Below are positions 52,799 through 62,507 of a stretch of 64,000 bases of DNA, piece by piece. The translations under genes were made by a program, and so were the position numbers. Source of the DNA: Henriciella aquimarina (lineage in GTDB: Bacteria > Pseudomonadota > Alphaproteobacteria > Caulobacterales > Hyphomonadaceae). The stretch's first letter is position 1. Every line of letters starts with the position of its first letter. Below the pieces are notes generated by a model. It worked only from the letters and a program-made list of their open reading frames with translations, made no database searches and had not been told where the DNA came from. The DNA lies in assembly GCF_002088975.1 (NCBI RefSeq), contig NZ_NCST01000061.1:1-64000 (forward strand), read 5' to 3'.

Positions 52799-54172
52799 AT
52801 GGCAGACACGGTTGAGCTGGGCTGGGAAGAATGGGTCGCCCTGCCGGATCTCGGTCTGCCGGCGGTCAAGGCAAAAGTCGATACCGGCGCGAAGACCTCC
52901 GCCCTGCATGCGGAACTGATCGAACCGTTCGGCAAGCCCGGCGCCCCGCAGGTGCGCTTTCTGATCCGGCCCGACCCGGACCGGCCCAATCTCGAAGTTG
53001 TCTGCAAGGCACCTGTCGTGGACCGCCGGGACGTCACCAGCTCCAACGGCCAGACCGAACTTCGCTATGTCATCGCGACCAGCATGCTGATCGGCAATGT
53101 CCAGCGCACGATCGAGGTTACGCTGACCAATCGCGAGACCATGTCCTATCGGATGCTGCTCGGGCGGGGCGCGATCGGTGACAATGCCGTGGTGCTGCCC
53201 GGTCGCTCCTTCATCCAGCCGAAGCTCGACTACAGCCTCTACGACACGCTGAAGACCAAGGCCCCGGCCGAGCGGCCCCTGCGCCTGGCGCTGCTGACGC
53301 GGGAGCCGGACAACTACTCCTCCAAGCGCCTGATGGAAGCGGCCCGCGACCGTGGCCATGTCATCGACCCGATCAACACCTCGCGCTGCTATATGAAGAT
53401 CGAGGCGCGCGCGCCGGAAATCCATTATGATGGCAAGACGCTGCCCTTCTACGATGCGGTGATCCCGCGCATCGGGGCCTCGATGACCAATTATGGCATG
53501 GCGGTGCTGCGCCAGTTCGAGGCGATGGGTGCATGGTGTCTCAACCCGCCTGCCGCCATCGGGGCCTCGCGCGACAAGCTGCTCGCCCACCAGCTTCTCT
53601 CACAGGCCGGCATCGCCATGCCGGTCACCGCCTTTGCCCATTCGCCCAAGGACACGAAAGACCTTGTCCGCCTCGCCGGCGACGGCCCTGTCGTTCTGAA
53701 GCTGCTGGAGTCGACGCAGGGGCGCGGGGTCGTCCTGGCGGAGACCAAGAAAGCCGCAGAGAGCCTTGTCGATGCCTTCCGGGGCCTCGATGCCAACTTC
53801 CTCGTCCAGCAATTCGTCAAGGAAGCCGCAGGCGCCGATGTGCGCTGCCTGGTCATCGGCGGCAAGGTGGTTGCGGCAATGAAGCGTCAGGCGCCGGACG
53901 GCGAGTTCCGCTCCAACTTGCACCGCGGCGGAAAGGCTCAGGCCATCAAGCTGACGCCGGCGGAAAAGAAGATCGCGGTCACAGCGGCCAAACGGCTCGG
54001 CCTCAACATTGCCGGGGTCGACCTCTTGCAGTCGAAGGCCGGCCCGGTTGTGCTCGAGGTCAACTCCTCGCCGGGCCTGGAAGGCATCGAGACGGCGACG
54101 GGCAAGGATGTCGCCGGCAAGGTCGTCCGTCTTCTGGAGGCGCGCGTCCGCACCTTGAGCCAGAAGCGCTAG
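52799..54172 (+). CDS. Fusion of RimB-like aspartic/zinc protease and RimK-like ATP-grasp glutamate ligase
   Basis: The 457-residue product combines two parts. Residues 1-150 look like the retropepsin-fold RimB family ([15 protein letters not shown] with Asp-Thr-Gly at 28-30, and [21 protein letters not shown]). Residues 160-455 are an ATP-grasp ligase of the RimK type: [58 protein letters not shown], and [14 protein letters not shown]. In Pseudomonas RimK adds Glu to ribosomal protein S6 and RimB modulates it as separate genes. Here both are in one chain. Confidence 0.85.
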   Translation: MADTVELGWEEWVALPDLGLPAVKAKVDTGAKTSALHAELIEPFGKPGAPQVRFLIRPDPDRPNLEVVCKAPVVDRRDVTSSNGQTELRYVIATSMLIGNVQRTIEVTLTNRETMSYRMLLGRGAIGDNAVVLPGRSFIQPKLDYSLYDTLKTKAPAERPLRLALLTREPDNYSSKRLMEAARDRGHVIDPINTSRCYMKIEARAPEIHYDGKTLPFYDAVIPRIGASMTNYGMAVLRQFEAMGAWCLNPPAAIGASRDKLLAHQLLSQAGIAMPVTAFAHSPKDTKDLVRLAGDGPVVLKLLESTQGRGVVLAETKKAAESLVDAFRGLDANFLVQQFVKEAAGADVRCLVIGGKVVAAMKRQAPDGEFRSNLHRGGKAQAIKLTPAEKKIAVTAAKRLGLNIAGVDLLQSKAGPVVLEVNSSPGLEGIETATGKDVAGKVVRLLEARVRTLSQKR

Positions 54173-55425
54173 AGCGCATCCTCGCGCGTGCCGAACAGCT
54201 TGCCGCGTTCGGTGACCAGCACGATGACAAGGCAGGTCAGGCCGAGCCCGATATAACCTTCGAGGATCGGCACGACACTGCCGTCGAAGCGGCTTGCGAC
54301 CATCCAGCCGAAGAAGCTCGCGACCGTTGTCGTCATGAAGCCATAGGCGGCCGAGCCCGTCCCGGCGATCCGCCCGAGCGGCTCCATGGCCAGCGAGGAG
54401 AAGTTCGCGCCGATCATGCCGAAGCAGGCAAAGGTTACCGCGAAGAGCGGGTAGAAGATGGCCAGCTTCTCACCGACGGTCATCATCAGGACCGTGTTCA
54501 GGCTGGAAATCGCCAGGAAGACGAGCAGCACGGTGTGGCTGACCCGCCGTTGGCCGAGGCGCTCGACAATGCGGGAGTTCATGAAGTTCGCGCCCGACAT
54601 CACACACGCGATCCCGGCAAACCAGAGCACGAAAGTGTCGGTCTTGTCGAAGACATCGCGGAAGACCTGTTCCGACGAGGCGACATAGGCAAAGAGCGCC
54701 CCGAACAGGACACCGCTGGCACACATATAGCCCAGCGTCTCCCGCGTCGTGACGACGGTGCGGTAAGCCCGGAAGGAGGCCTTGAAGTTCAGCGGCTGGC
54801 GGTTGTCGGCCGACAGTGTTTCGGGTAGCCGCATCCAGATCCAGATGAACATGCCGATCCCGGCGAGGCCGAGCACGCCGAACGTCCATTGCCAGGAAGC
54901 CAGCAGCATCACGCCCTGGCCGACCGACGGCGCGAGAATGGGCACGACCATGAAGACCGTCATGACCAGCGACATGATACGCGCCATGGCGCGCCCGCCC
55001 ATCAGGTCGCGCACCACCGAGACGGCGATCACGCGGATGCCGGAGGCGGCAATGCCCTGGAAGAAGCGCGTCGCCAGCAGCATGGTAAAGCTCGTCACGC
55101 CCATGCAGAAGAAAGCAGCGATCGTGTAGGCAACGATACAGCCGAGTACGACCCGCTTGCGCCCGAAACTGTCGGAGACCGGCCCGAAGACGAGTTGCGG
55201 GGCCCCGAATCCGGCGACATAGGCGAAGATGACGAGCTGTTGGTCATTCTCCTGCTGCAGCGAGTAGGAGCGCGCAATGTCGTGCAGGGCCGGCAGCATG
55301 GTGTCGATGGCCAGCGCGTTCAGCGCCATCATCGCGGCAATCATGCCGACGAACTCCCATAGCGGCAATGGAAGGGTAGGGCGGGCCAGGCCGGCCGCCG
55401 GAAGGGACGCATCATCGCTGCGCAT
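54169..55425 (-). CDS. MFS drug-resistance transporter, Bcr/CflA family
   Basis: From ATG 55425 the protein has 418 residues and 12 helices. [20 protein letters not shown] in helix 1 and [19 protein letters not shown] (MFS A motif) are typical of the Bcr/CflA drug:H+ antiporters. The longer reading upstream (to 55602) has no transporter-like sequence. It is divergent from the PAS/LuxR/hydrolase-like regulator with about 235 bp between starts, a common layout for an efflux pump and its regulator. It overlaps the RimB-RimK stop by 4 bp. Confidence 0.85.
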   Translation of the reverse strand: MRSDDASLPAAGLARPTLPLPLWEFVGMIAAMMALNALAIDTMLPALHDIARSYSLQQENDQQLVIFAYVAGFGAPQLVFGPVSDSFGRKRVVLGCIVAYTIAAFFCMGVTSFTMLLATRFFQGIAASGIRVIAVSVVRDLMGGRAMARIMSLVMTVFMVVPILAPSVGQGVMLLASWQWTFGVLGLAGIGMFIWIWMRLPETLSADNRQPLNFKASFRAYRTVVTTRETLGYMCASGVLFGALFAYVASSEQVFRDVFDKTDTFVLWFAGIACVMSGANFMNSRIVERLGQRRVSHTVLLVFLAISSLNTVLMMTVGEKLAIFYPLFAVTFACFGMIGANFSSLAMEPLGRIAGTGSAAYGFMTTTVASFFGWMVASRFDGSVVPILEGYIGLGLTCLVIVLVTERGKLFGTREDAL

Positions 55426-55486
55426 GAAAAAACCGCCTTGGGACGTTAGAAGAACGCCTATCTGGTCATCCATGCCTGAAACGGCA

Positions 55487-55522
55487 ACAGGCGGAACCGG
55501 CTTTTTTGCTGGTCCCGCCTGT
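55487..55522 (-). promoter_or_regulatory. Long hairpin in the leader of the Bcr/CflA-type gene
   Basis: ACAGGCGG (55487-55494) and CCGCCTGT (55515-55522) form an 8-bp stem that continues after a small internal loop as CCGGC/GCTGG around a T6 loop. It lies 62 bases before the transporter ATG on the minus strand, so it would be in the mRNA leader or overlap the promoter. A second T-run stands just before the ATG (GGCGGTTTTTTC). Confidence 0.35.
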
Positions 55523-55593
55523 CCCTCTGCATGCGTCCCTCGCACTGCATTACAGTTTATACAGTCTCTATTGCATTCACGGTTAATAGCTCG

Positions 55594-55613
55594 CATCATC
55601 AAAATTGATGATG
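55594..55613. promoter_or_regulatory. 20-bp palindrome upstream of the PAS/LuxR/hydrolase-like regulator
   Basis: CATCATCAA-AA-TTGATGATG has perfect 9-bp arms and ends 47 bases before the regulator start. LuxR-type HTH dimers bind palindromes of about this length, so autoregulation and control of the divergent efflux gene are plausible. Confidence 0.5.
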
Positions 55614-55660
55614 TGTCTGAAGTTTTGTCACGTAATCACGCGATTGCGGACAGAGCTGGC

Positions 55661-57475
55661 ATGTCGGGGGACAGGGGGAGCAGGCAGGTGTCCGAGCCAT
55701 CTGGTAAGCGCAATATGGGCGACAGGGTCGTCGAGGAGACCTATGCGACCACGCTCGATCCAGAGCGTTATGAAGCCCTGTTGGGCGCCTGGTATGCCTA
55801 TATCGCCAGCCTGCCTGAAAACAGCAGCGACGACGCCTTTCGCACCGATAGCGTCAGTGCGCATTTCCAGCGCGCGCTGGCCATTCTCGACCGGATGGGC
55901 CGGGCGGAACAGCGCGAGGAAACCGCGCGGCGTATCGCCGGCCAGATGCCCGGCCCGGCGCTGGTCATGAAGGCGGATGGTGAAATCCTGAACGTCAACA
56001 AGGCCTGCCTCGACCTGCTCGGGGGCCATGAACCCGCCCGTCTGGCCGATCTCGAGCTCGATGGTCCCGCGATGGAAACCCTGCGTGCCTGGCTGAAGCC
56101 GAACGCCGCCCCCGATGCCCAGGAGTCCTTTCTTTTCCTGCCAAGCAGTTTTGGGCCGAACGGCACGGTATCCCGGCTGCTGCTGACGCGCATCAGTCTC
56201 AATTCCGGGCCGGGGACCGCCAATGAGGATGCCACGCTGATGGCGGCGGTCGACATCCATCTCGACCAGACCATGGGCGACCGGCTGATCGAGATCTACG
56301 GCTTCTCCGCGGCCGAGCTCGATGTGGCCTTCAGGCTGGTTCGCGGCGAGGCGCCTGAGCAGATTGCCCGGGCGCGCTCTGCAAAGCTCGCAACGGTGCG
56401 CACGCAGATCCGCGCCATCCTGACCAAGCTCGACGTCTCCAGCGTGACGGATGCGGTGCGTGAACTCGCCAGTTTCGGGGCGACCATGAATACCGCCCAG
56501 GCCATTGCCCGGCAGGCCCCGGCCATGCGCAGCATCGACCGCTGGCGCACCCAGCACCACATGACCCTCTCGGACGGGCGGCGTCTGGCCTGGGTCGAGC
56601 AGGGCGATCCCTCAGGCCGGCCGGTCCTGTTCCTGCATCACCTCTATCTCGGGCCGAACTGGACCGAGCCGAGCGTGGAATCGCTGGCGCGTCAGGGCTG
56701 GCGGGTCATCGCGCCCTCCCGGCCCGGTTTCGGATTGTCGGATGCCGCCCAGGCGGCCTCACCGGATGAGCGCATCGACCTGGCCACCGATGCCTGCATC
56801 GAGTTGCTCGACCGGCTCGCCATCCGCCGCGTGATCGTTCTTGGTCATGCCAACGGGATGATCCACGCCCAGGCCTTTGCGGCGCGCTGGCCCAACCGCA
56901 CGCGGGGGCTGCTTTCCATTGGAGGGGAGACCAGCTGGGAAGACGGGATGGAGCAGGACTTCCCCTGGCAGCACAAGATCGTGGCGACCACCATGCTGCG
57001 TGCGCCCTCTGCCATCGGTTTTATCGCGCGGGCCACGGTCGCCTTCATCGATGGCGGGCGTGAGGATTTCCTGCTCAGGACGCTGCACCGGGACTCGCCT
57101 CTGGAGCAGCGCATCACCCGGCGTCCCGAGGTCAAGGAAATCATCATGGAAGGCTTGCGCCATACCGTGCGCCAGGGTGCCAACGGGCTGGTTGCGGAAA
57201 TCCGTCTCGCCCTGACCGACCGGCGCGATGTGGCCCGAAAGGTGAGCTGCCCCTTCCGCATCATTCACGGGCTTGAGGACAATGTCTTCAAGCCGTCCAT
57301 GTTCGACCTCTTTGCCAGCACGGTGCCCGGGGTCGAACTCATCCCGGTCGAAGGGGCCGGGCAGTATCTTCTCTACAGCCACTGGCCGGCGGTCATTCAG
57401 GAGATGGAACGGCTCTGGCGCGACACGGCCGTCCAGCGCCCGGGTGGCCTAAAAGCCGGCGCCGGGCTGGCTTAG
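55661..57475 (+). CDS. PAS / LuxR-type HTH / alpha/beta-hydrolase-like regulator (likely pseudoenzyme)
   Basis: The product has about 604 residues. Residues ~100-200 look like a PAS domain (GPALVMKADGEILNVNKACL). Residues ~208-272 form a LuxR/GerE-type helix-turn-helix (FSAAELDVAFRLVRGEAPEQ, then TVRTQIRAILTKLDV). Residues ~300-595 have the alpha/beta-hydrolase fold (LFLHHLYLGPNWTEPS, APSRPGFGLSD, IIHGLEDNVF). The nucleophile elbow is LGHANG with Ala at about 397, and the usual GAGH is GAGQ, so two of three triad residues are missing. A ligand-sensing role is inferred. ATG 55661 is tentative; GTG 55688 and ATG 55715 are in frame. Confidence 0.75.
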   Translation: MSGDRGSRQVSEPSGKRNMGDRVVEETYATTLDPERYEALLGAWYAYIASLPENSSDDAFRTDSVSAHFQRALAILDRMGRAEQREETARRIAGQMPGPALVMKADGEILNVNKACLDLLGGHEPARLADLELDGPAMETLRAWLKPNAAPDAQESFLFLPSSFGPNGTVSRLLLTRISLNSGPGTANEDATLMAAVDIHLDQTMGDRLIEIYGFSAAELDVAFRLVRGEAPEQIARARSAKLATVRTQIRAILTKLDVSSVTDAVRELASFGATMNTAQAIARQAPAMRSIDRWRTQHHMTLSDGRRLAWVEQGDPSGRPVLFLHHLYLGPNWTEPSVESLARQGWRVIAPSRPGFGLSDAAQAASPDERIDLATDACIELLDRLAIRRVIVLGHANGMIHAQAFAARWPNRTRGLLSIGGETSWEDGMEQDFPWQHKIVATTMLRAPSAIGFIARATVAFIDGGREDFLLRTLHRDSPLEQRITRRPEVKEIIMEGLRHTVRQGANGLVAEIRLALTDRRDVARKVSCPFRIIHGLEDNVFKPSMFDLFASTVPGVELIPVEGAGQYLLYSHWPAVIQEMERLWRDTAVQRPGGLKAGAGLA

Positions 57476-58054
57476 ATAGGCCTGCTCCTCGCGCGTGGAG
57501 GCACGCCGCAGCACACTGTTGCGGTGAGGAAAGCGGCCGAACTCTTCGATCACCTCAAGATGCGCGACGGCATAGGAGCGAACATTCTCGGCAAACGGCT
57601 TGAACCCCTCGCGGGCATCGGCCACCAGCTTGTCGAACAGTTCGACCGAGCGGCGCTGATCGGCGAGATCCTCGGAATGCTCATAGGGCAGATAAAGGAA
57701 GACGCGTTCGCTCTCTGACAGCCCTTCATCTTCGCGGCGTCCGACCCCCTCCTTGGCAAGTGCCAGGGCCAGCGGATCATGCTTGAAGGCAAAGCGGTGG
57801 TCGCGAAAGATATTCCGGCTGAACTGGTCCAGCACGATAATGGCGGCGAGGCGCTCGCGGGGGCCGCGGGCTGCCCAGTCCTGGGCCAGGCCGGCGGCGA
57901 GATCGGCCAGGGTGGAGACGAAGGTCTTCGCGATCTCCTGATCGGTCTCGAAGCTTTTCTGGAACCAGAGCTTGCCTTTCTCTTCCAGCGTCTCCGGCGA
58001 GGCGGCCGTATCGCCAATCCAGTAGTCGAGAACGGTTTCGGGCGTCACGGTCAT
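57449..58054 (-). CDS. DUF924-family protein
   Basis: The 201-residue all-helical protein has the family pattern VLDYWIGD at the start, [37 protein letters not shown], and [33 protein letters not shown]924 proteins are TPR-like and of unknown function. ATG 58054 overlaps the ubiG stop (ATGA arrangement), so the two are translationally coupled. Its 3' end overlaps the regulator gene by 27 bp. Confidence 0.88.
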   Translation of the reverse strand: MTVTPETVLDYWIGDTAASPETLEEKGKLWFQKSFETDQEIAKTFVSTLADLAAGLAQDWAARGPRERLAAIIVLDQFSRNIFRDHRFAFKHDPLALALAKEGVGRREDEGLSESERVFLYLPYEHSEDLADQRRSVELFDKLVADAREGFKPFAENVRSYAVAHLEVIEEFGRFPHRNSVLRRASTREEQAYLSQPGAGF

Positions 58055-58839
58055 GATGCGGGCTGATCCTTCGGGCGTCTTGCCACAATCATGTAGTTCA
58101 CCTTGTCGTCGCTGGACAGCCGCCACTTGTCCGCGATCGGATTGTAGCTCACCCCCTGCGGCGCCTCGGGCACGAGACCGGCCGCCTTGAGCGGATGCGA
58201 CACCTCTTCGGGGGTCAGGAATTTCGAATATTCATGCGTGCCGCGCGGCAGCCAGCCAAGCACATATTCCGCCCCCACAATGGCCAGCGCGAAGGCCTTG
58301 GGCGTGCGGTTCAGCGTGGCGGCGATCATCAGCCCGCCGGGCCGGACCAGCGTGGCGGTGTCCTTCAGGAACTGGTCGGGATCGGCCACATGCTCCATCA
58401 CCTCCATGTTGAGGACGATGTCGAAAGGCTCGATCGCCTCGTCCAGCAGGCCTTCGGCGGTACCGGCGCGATAGTCGATGGTGAGGCCGGATTCGCGGGC
58501 ATGCGTCATCGCGGTCTTGATGTTTTCCTCACCCGCATCGACCCCGGTGACCGACGCGCCGAGGCGAGCCATGGGCTCGCTGACCAGTCCGCCGCCGCAG
58601 CCAATGTCGAGCAGCCGCAGCCCTTCGAGTGGCTTCCGGGCGCGCTCGTCGAGGCCGAAATGGGCCACGGCGGTGTCCCGGATGAAGCCGAGACGGACGG
58701 GGTTGAACCGGTGCAGTGATCGCAACTTTCCCTTCGGATCCCACCATTCAGCGGCCATCGCGGAAAATTTTGCCACTTCATCGGTGTCGATGCTGGGTGT
58801 GCGGAGCATTTCCTGCCGGGTTTCTGCTATTTCATCCAT
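58051..58839 (-). CDS. ubiG: Ubiquinone biosynthesis O-methyltransferase
   Basis: UbiG carries out both O-methylations in ubiquinone synthesis. The 262 residues start with the UbiG region [20 protein letters not shown], then [11 protein letters not shown], the SAM loop [31 protein letters not shown], and [25 protein letters not shown] is the conserved C-terminal motif. It is followed by DUF924 with a 4-bp overlap and is divergent from lysC. Confidence 0.96.
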   Translation of the reverse strand: MDEIAETRQEMLRTPSIDTDEVAKFSAMAAEWWDPKGKLRSLHRFNPVRLGFIRDTAVAHFGLDERARKPLEGLRLLDIGCGGGLVSEPMARLGASVTGVDAGEENIKTAMTHARESGLTIDYRAGTAEGLLDEAIEPFDIVLNMEVMEHVADPDQFLKDTATLVRPGGLMIAATLNRTPKAFALAIVGAEYVLGWLPRGTHEYSKFLTPEEVSHPLKAAGLVPEAPQGVSYNPIADKWRLSSDDKVNYMIVARRPKDQPAS

Positions 58840-58846
58840 ATCTTTA

Positions 58847-58889
58847 GCAAACCTGTTTGCGCAATCGCCTCTGGGCGACTAAAGAGGCG
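58847..58889 (+). promoter_or_regulatory. Palindrome and alternative hairpins in the ubiG/lysC region
   Basis: GCAAAC-CT-GTTTGC (58847-58860) is a perfect palindrome next to the ubiG start. Immediately after, CGCCTC (58866-58871) can pair either with GGCGA (as TCGCC/GGCGA, 58865-58878) or with GAGGCG (58884-58889), giving two exclusive hairpins ahead of lysC. It is too short for a lysine riboswitch. Confidence 0.35.
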
Positions 58890-58935
58890 CGCGAAATCAC
58901 TGATGCATTAAATGGGAAGGCTTCGCAGCGAGGCA

Positions 58936-60183
58936 ATGCAGCGCACAGTCCTGAAATTCGGCGGCACCTCTGTCGCAGACCTCGATCGCATCGCGCATGT
59001 CGCCGATATTGTGGCCTGGCGCGCGAAGCAGGGCGAGAACCTCGCCGTGATCGTTTCGGCCATGGCCGGCGAGACCAACAAGCTTGTGGGCTATGCCCGC
59101 GGCGCGGCTGGCGAAGCGCTGACGGGCACGAACTTCGATGACGAATACGATGTCGTCGTTTCCTCCGGCGAGCAGGTGACCAGCGGGCTGCTGGCCCTTG
59201 CCCTGCGCAAGCGCGGCCTGAAGGCGCGCAGCTGGCTCGGCTGGCAGCTCGCCATGAAAACCAGTTCCGCCCATGGCAGCGCGCGGATCGAGGGCTTCGA
59301 GAATTCCGGCCTTGGGGACGCGATGGACACGGGCGAGATCGCCGTGATCGCCGGCTTCCAGGGCGTCACCGATGACGGGCGCATCTCCACGCTGGGACGC
59401 GGCGGCTCCGATACGAGCGCTGTCGCCGTGGCCGCTGCACTGGGCGCGGAGTCGTGCGACATCTACACCGATGTCGACGGCGTCTACACGACCGACCCGC
59501 GCATCGTGCCGCAGGCGCGCCGTCTGGAAAAAATCTCCTATGAGGAAATGCTCGAAATGGCCTCGCTGGGGGCGAAAGTCCTCCAGACGCGGTCGGTCGA
59601 AATGGCCATGAACCACCAGGTCAGGGTTCGTGTGCTCTCAAGCTTCGCCGAGCCCGGCGAGACCAATCAGGGCACTTATGTCTGCAGTGAGGATGAGATC
59701 GTGGAAAAGCAGGTCGTCAACGGAGTTACCTATTCACGCGACGAGGCGAAGATCACACTCTTCGGGGTGGAAGACAAGCCGGGTGTCTCGGCACGCATCT
59801 TCTCCCTGCTGGCCGATGCGGGCGTCAATGTCGACATGATCGTCCAGGCCAATGCCCGCGGGCCGGAGCGCGCCAATATGGTGTTCACCTGCACCAGCGC
59901 CGACAGCACGAAGGCCGAGCAGCTCCTGCTCGATCACAAGGCGGAAATCGGCTTCGAGAATATCTCGGTGGCCCGCGACGTGGCTAAAGTTTCTGTCATC
60001 GGCGTCGGCATGAAAAGCCATACCGGTGTCGCAGGGACAATGTTCGATGCGCTCTACAAGAAAGGCATCAATATCGATGTGATTTCGACGTCCGAGATCA
60101 AGATATCGGTGCTCATCGATGCGGCCTATACCGAACTCGCCGTACGGGCCCTCCACACCGCATTCGGGCTTGACGCAGCGTAG
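58936..60183 (+). CDS. lysC: Aspartate kinase
   Basis: This enzyme phosphorylates aspartate, the first step toward lysine, threonine, methionine and diaminopimelate. The 415 residues have the catalytic domain with VLKFGGTSVAD at the start, SSGEQVTSGLLALAL, TLGRGGSDTSAVAVAAAL and TDVDGVYTTDPRIV, and two C-terminal ACT domains (ITLFGVEDKPGVSARIFSLL, VSVIGVGMKSHTGVAGTMF) for feedback control. ATG 58936 gives the family-typical start; ATG 58912 is in frame. ptsP follows after 26 bp. Confidence 0.96.
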   Translation: MQRTVLKFGGTSVADLDRIAHVADIVAWRAKQGENLAVIVSAMAGETNKLVGYARGAAGEALTGTNFDDEYDVVVSSGEQVTSGLLALALRKRGLKARSWLGWQLAMKTSSAHGSARIEGFENSGLGDAMDTGEIAVIAGFQGVTDDGRISTLGRGGSDTSAVAVAAALGAESCDIYTDVDGVYTTDPRIVPQARRLEKISYEEMLEMASLGAKVLQTRSVEMAMNHQVRVRVLSSFAEPGETNQGTYVCSEDEIVEKQVVNGVTYSRDEAKITLFGVEDKPGVSARIFSLLADAGVNVDMIVQANARGPERANMVFTCTSADSTKAEQLLLDHKAEIGFENISVARDVAKVSVIGVGMKSHTGVAGTMFDALYKKGINIDVISTSEIKISVLIDAAYTELAVRALHTAFGLDAA

Positions 60184-60209
60184 CCATAGCGGCCAATTGC
60201 GGGCACGCC

Positions 60210-62489
60210 ATGCCCCAGACCTTTTCCGTCCCCAGGCTCCTTATCAACCGTCTTCGCGAGGTCATGGCGGGCGATATGGAAGCCGATACCCGCCTGCAGA
60301 AGGTGGTGACCCTCATCGCAGGGACGATGGTCGCCGACGTGTGCTCGATCTACAAGCGCACCGACGATGACGAGCTGGAGCTTGTGGCGACCGAGGGCCT
60401 GTCGGTCTCGGCCGTCCACCAGACGCGCATGGCCCTCGATGAGGGCCTGGTCGGCCAGATCGCGCTCTCGGGCGAGCCGCTCTCCATTCAGGATGCCCCG
60501 CGCCATCCGGCTTTCTCCTACCGCCCTGAGACAGGCGAGGACCCGTATCACGCCTTCCTCGGCGTGCCGATCCTGCGCGGCGGGCGGGTTATCGGTGTCC
60601 TGACCGTGCAGAACCGCACTGAGCGGATCTATGAAGAAGACGAGATCGACAGCCTTCAAACCATCGCCATGGTGCTGGCGGAGGTCGTCGCGGCCGAAGC
60701 TCCCATCCTGGCCGCGAGTGCTGCCCAGCGGGAGGCCCGCCCGGTCAATCTGAAGGGGCGCATCCTGTGCGACGGGCTGGGCCTGGGTATCGCTCGCCTG
60801 CACGATCCGGTCGTCTCCCCGGCACGTTATTTCACCGAAGACCCGGAAGCCGAGGTGCGGCGCCTGCGCAGGGCGTTGGAAACGCTGCGCGGGTCGCTTG
60901 AGCGGATGCTGGCCAGCGATGTCAGCGCGATCTTCGGCGAACCGCGCGAGGTGCTTGAAGCCTTCAAGATGCTGGCCAATGATCCGGTCTGGGCCATGCG
61001 GCTGGAAGAGACGGTAAAATCGGGCCTGTCGGCCGAAGCCGCCGTCGACCGCTCCCGCCGGGAACACAAGGTCAAGCTCGAAAACGCGCACGACCCGTAT
61101 CTGCGCGAACGCCTGCACGACCTCGAAGATCTGGACAACCGGTTGCTGCGCATCCTGGCGGGCAATGACGGCTCGGCCGCGCATGACCATTCCGGCGAAG
61201 AGAATGGCGACCGGCGCGAAGTGCTGATTGCGCGCCGGCTCGGTCCGGCTGAACTGCTTGAATATCGCGATTCCGGGCTGGCCGCGATTGTGCTGGAGGA
61301 AGTCGCCCCGACGAGCCACACCGCCATTGTCGCGCGGGCGCTCGACATCCCGACAATTGGCGGGGTGGGCGCCCTGAACAGTGTCATCGCACCGGGCGAT
61401 CAGGTTATCGTCGATGCCGAGCAGGGCACGCTCCATATCCGTCCCGACGAGGGACTGCTGGATGCCTATGAGACCCGCAGCGTTCTGCGCACCGAACGTC
61501 AGGCGGCTTTCCAGGCCCTGCGCGAGCAGCCCTCGCGCACCCGGGACGGGGTCGAGATCAGCCTGATGCTCAATGCGGGCCTCGCCATCGATCTGGACTC
61601 GCTGGGCCAGACCGGGGCCGATGGCATCGGGCTGTTCCGCACAGAGTTCCAGTTTCTGGTCTCCGACACGCTGCCCAAGATCGATGCCCAGATCGAGCTT
61701 TACCGCAACGTGCTGGACTATGCCGGTACCAGGCCGGTTTATTTCCGCACGCTGGATCTCGGCGGCGACAAGCTCTTGCCGAACGCTTCGACCGAGACCG
61801 AGGAAAACCCGGCGCTTGGCTGGCGCTCGATCCGTTTTGCTCTGGACCGTCCCGGCCTGTTTCGCCGTCAGCTGCGCGCGCTCGTGCGGGCCGCCGATGG
61901 CGGGCCGCTCGCCGTGATGTTCCCTATGGTGACGATCGCCGAAGAGTTCTTCGAGGCGAAAGCGATCCTCATGGACGAGATCGAGTGGAGCCGGGCGCGC
62001 GGCTATTCCGCGCCTTCCCAGCTGCGCGTCGGCGCCATGCTGGAAGCGCCTGCCTTTGCGTTCGGGCTGGAAGAAGTGGCCGGCGAGATCGATTTCATCT
62101 CCATCGGGACGAATGACCTCCTGCAGTTCTTCAATGCTGCCGATCGCATGGTCCCGGCTGTCTCGGAACGCTACGACATCGTCTCCCGGCCGGTGATGCG
62201 CTTCCTGGATGGGATCAAGCAGCAGTGTGACCGTCTGGGCATTCCGGTCTCCGTATGCGGTGAGGTTGCCTCCCATCCGGTCGAGGCGCTTTGCCTGCTT
62301 GGGCTGGGCTACCGGGCGCTTTCGATGCCGGCGGCTGGCATTGGTCCGGTGAAGCGCATGCTCCGGTCCGTTGATCTGTCTGCTTTTTCCGAACCCTTCC
62401 GCGAAGCGGTGCACACGTCGAACGGCTCGTTCCGTAACGAAGTGTTAGCCATCGCCAGAGTACAGGAAATAGCTGTATCCGACGGCTGA
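60210..62489 (+). CDS. ptsP: Phosphoenolpyruvate-protein phosphotransferase PtsP (EI-Ntr)
   Basis: PtsP starts the nitrogen PTS by moving phosphate from PEP to NPr and then PtsN. The 759 residues begin with a GAF domain (about 20-160, LIAGTMVADVCSIYKRTDDD), typical of EI-Ntr and able to sense glutamine in relatives. The EI N-domain, the swivelling domain with phospho-His in APTSHTAIVARALDIPTIGG (about residue 370), and the PEP-binding barrel (GIGLFRTEFQFLV, VCGEVASHPVEALCLLGLG) follow. ptsN is at 12553; no gene for NPr is seen. Confidence 0.95.
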   Translation: MPQTFSVPRLLINRLREVMAGDMEADTRLQKVVTLIAGTMVADVCSIYKRTDDDELELVATEGLSVSAVHQTRMALDEGLVGQIALSGEPLSIQDAPRHPAFSYRPETGEDPYHAFLGVPILRGGRVIGVLTVQNRTERIYEEDEIDSLQTIAMVLAEVVAAEAPILAASAAQREARPVNLKGRILCDGLGLGIARLHDPVVSPARYFTEDPEAEVRRLRRALETLRGSLERMLASDVSAIFGEPREVLEAFKMLANDPVWAMRLEETVKSGLSAEAAVDRSRREHKVKLENAHDPYLRERLHDLEDLDNRLLRILAGNDGSAAHDHSGEENGDRREVLIARRLGPAELLEYRDSGLAAIVLEEVAPTSHTAIVARALDIPTIGGVGALNSVIAPGDQVIVDAEQGTLHIRPDEGLLDAYETRSVLRTERQAAFQALREQPSRTRDGVEISLMLNAGLAIDLDSLGQTGADGIGLFRTEFQFLVSDTLPKIDAQIELYRNVLDYAGTRPVYFRTLDLGGDKLLPNASTETEENPALGWRSIRFALDRPGLFRRQLRALVRAADGGPLAVMFPMVTIAEEFFEAKAILMDEIEWSRARGYSAPSQLRVGAMLEAPAFAFGLEEVAGEIDFISIGTNDLLQFFNAADRMVPAVSERYDIVSRPVMRFLDGIKQQCDRLGIPVSVCGEVASHPVEALCLLGLGYRALSMPAAGIGPVKRMLRSVDLSAFSEPFREAVHTSNGSFRNEVLAIARVQEIAVSDG

Positions 62490-62507
62490 AATAGACCGTT
62501 CGGACGA

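Noticed and set aside
58840-58935. Lysine riboswitch ahead of lysC
   Set aside because: The leader is under 100 bases and lacks the five-helix layout; only small alternative hairpins are present.
60126-62414. 762-codon minus-strand open frame opposite ptsP
   Set aside because: It is antisense to a full PtsP with all motifs, and its translation is rich in Arg, His and Gln as usual for shadow frames.
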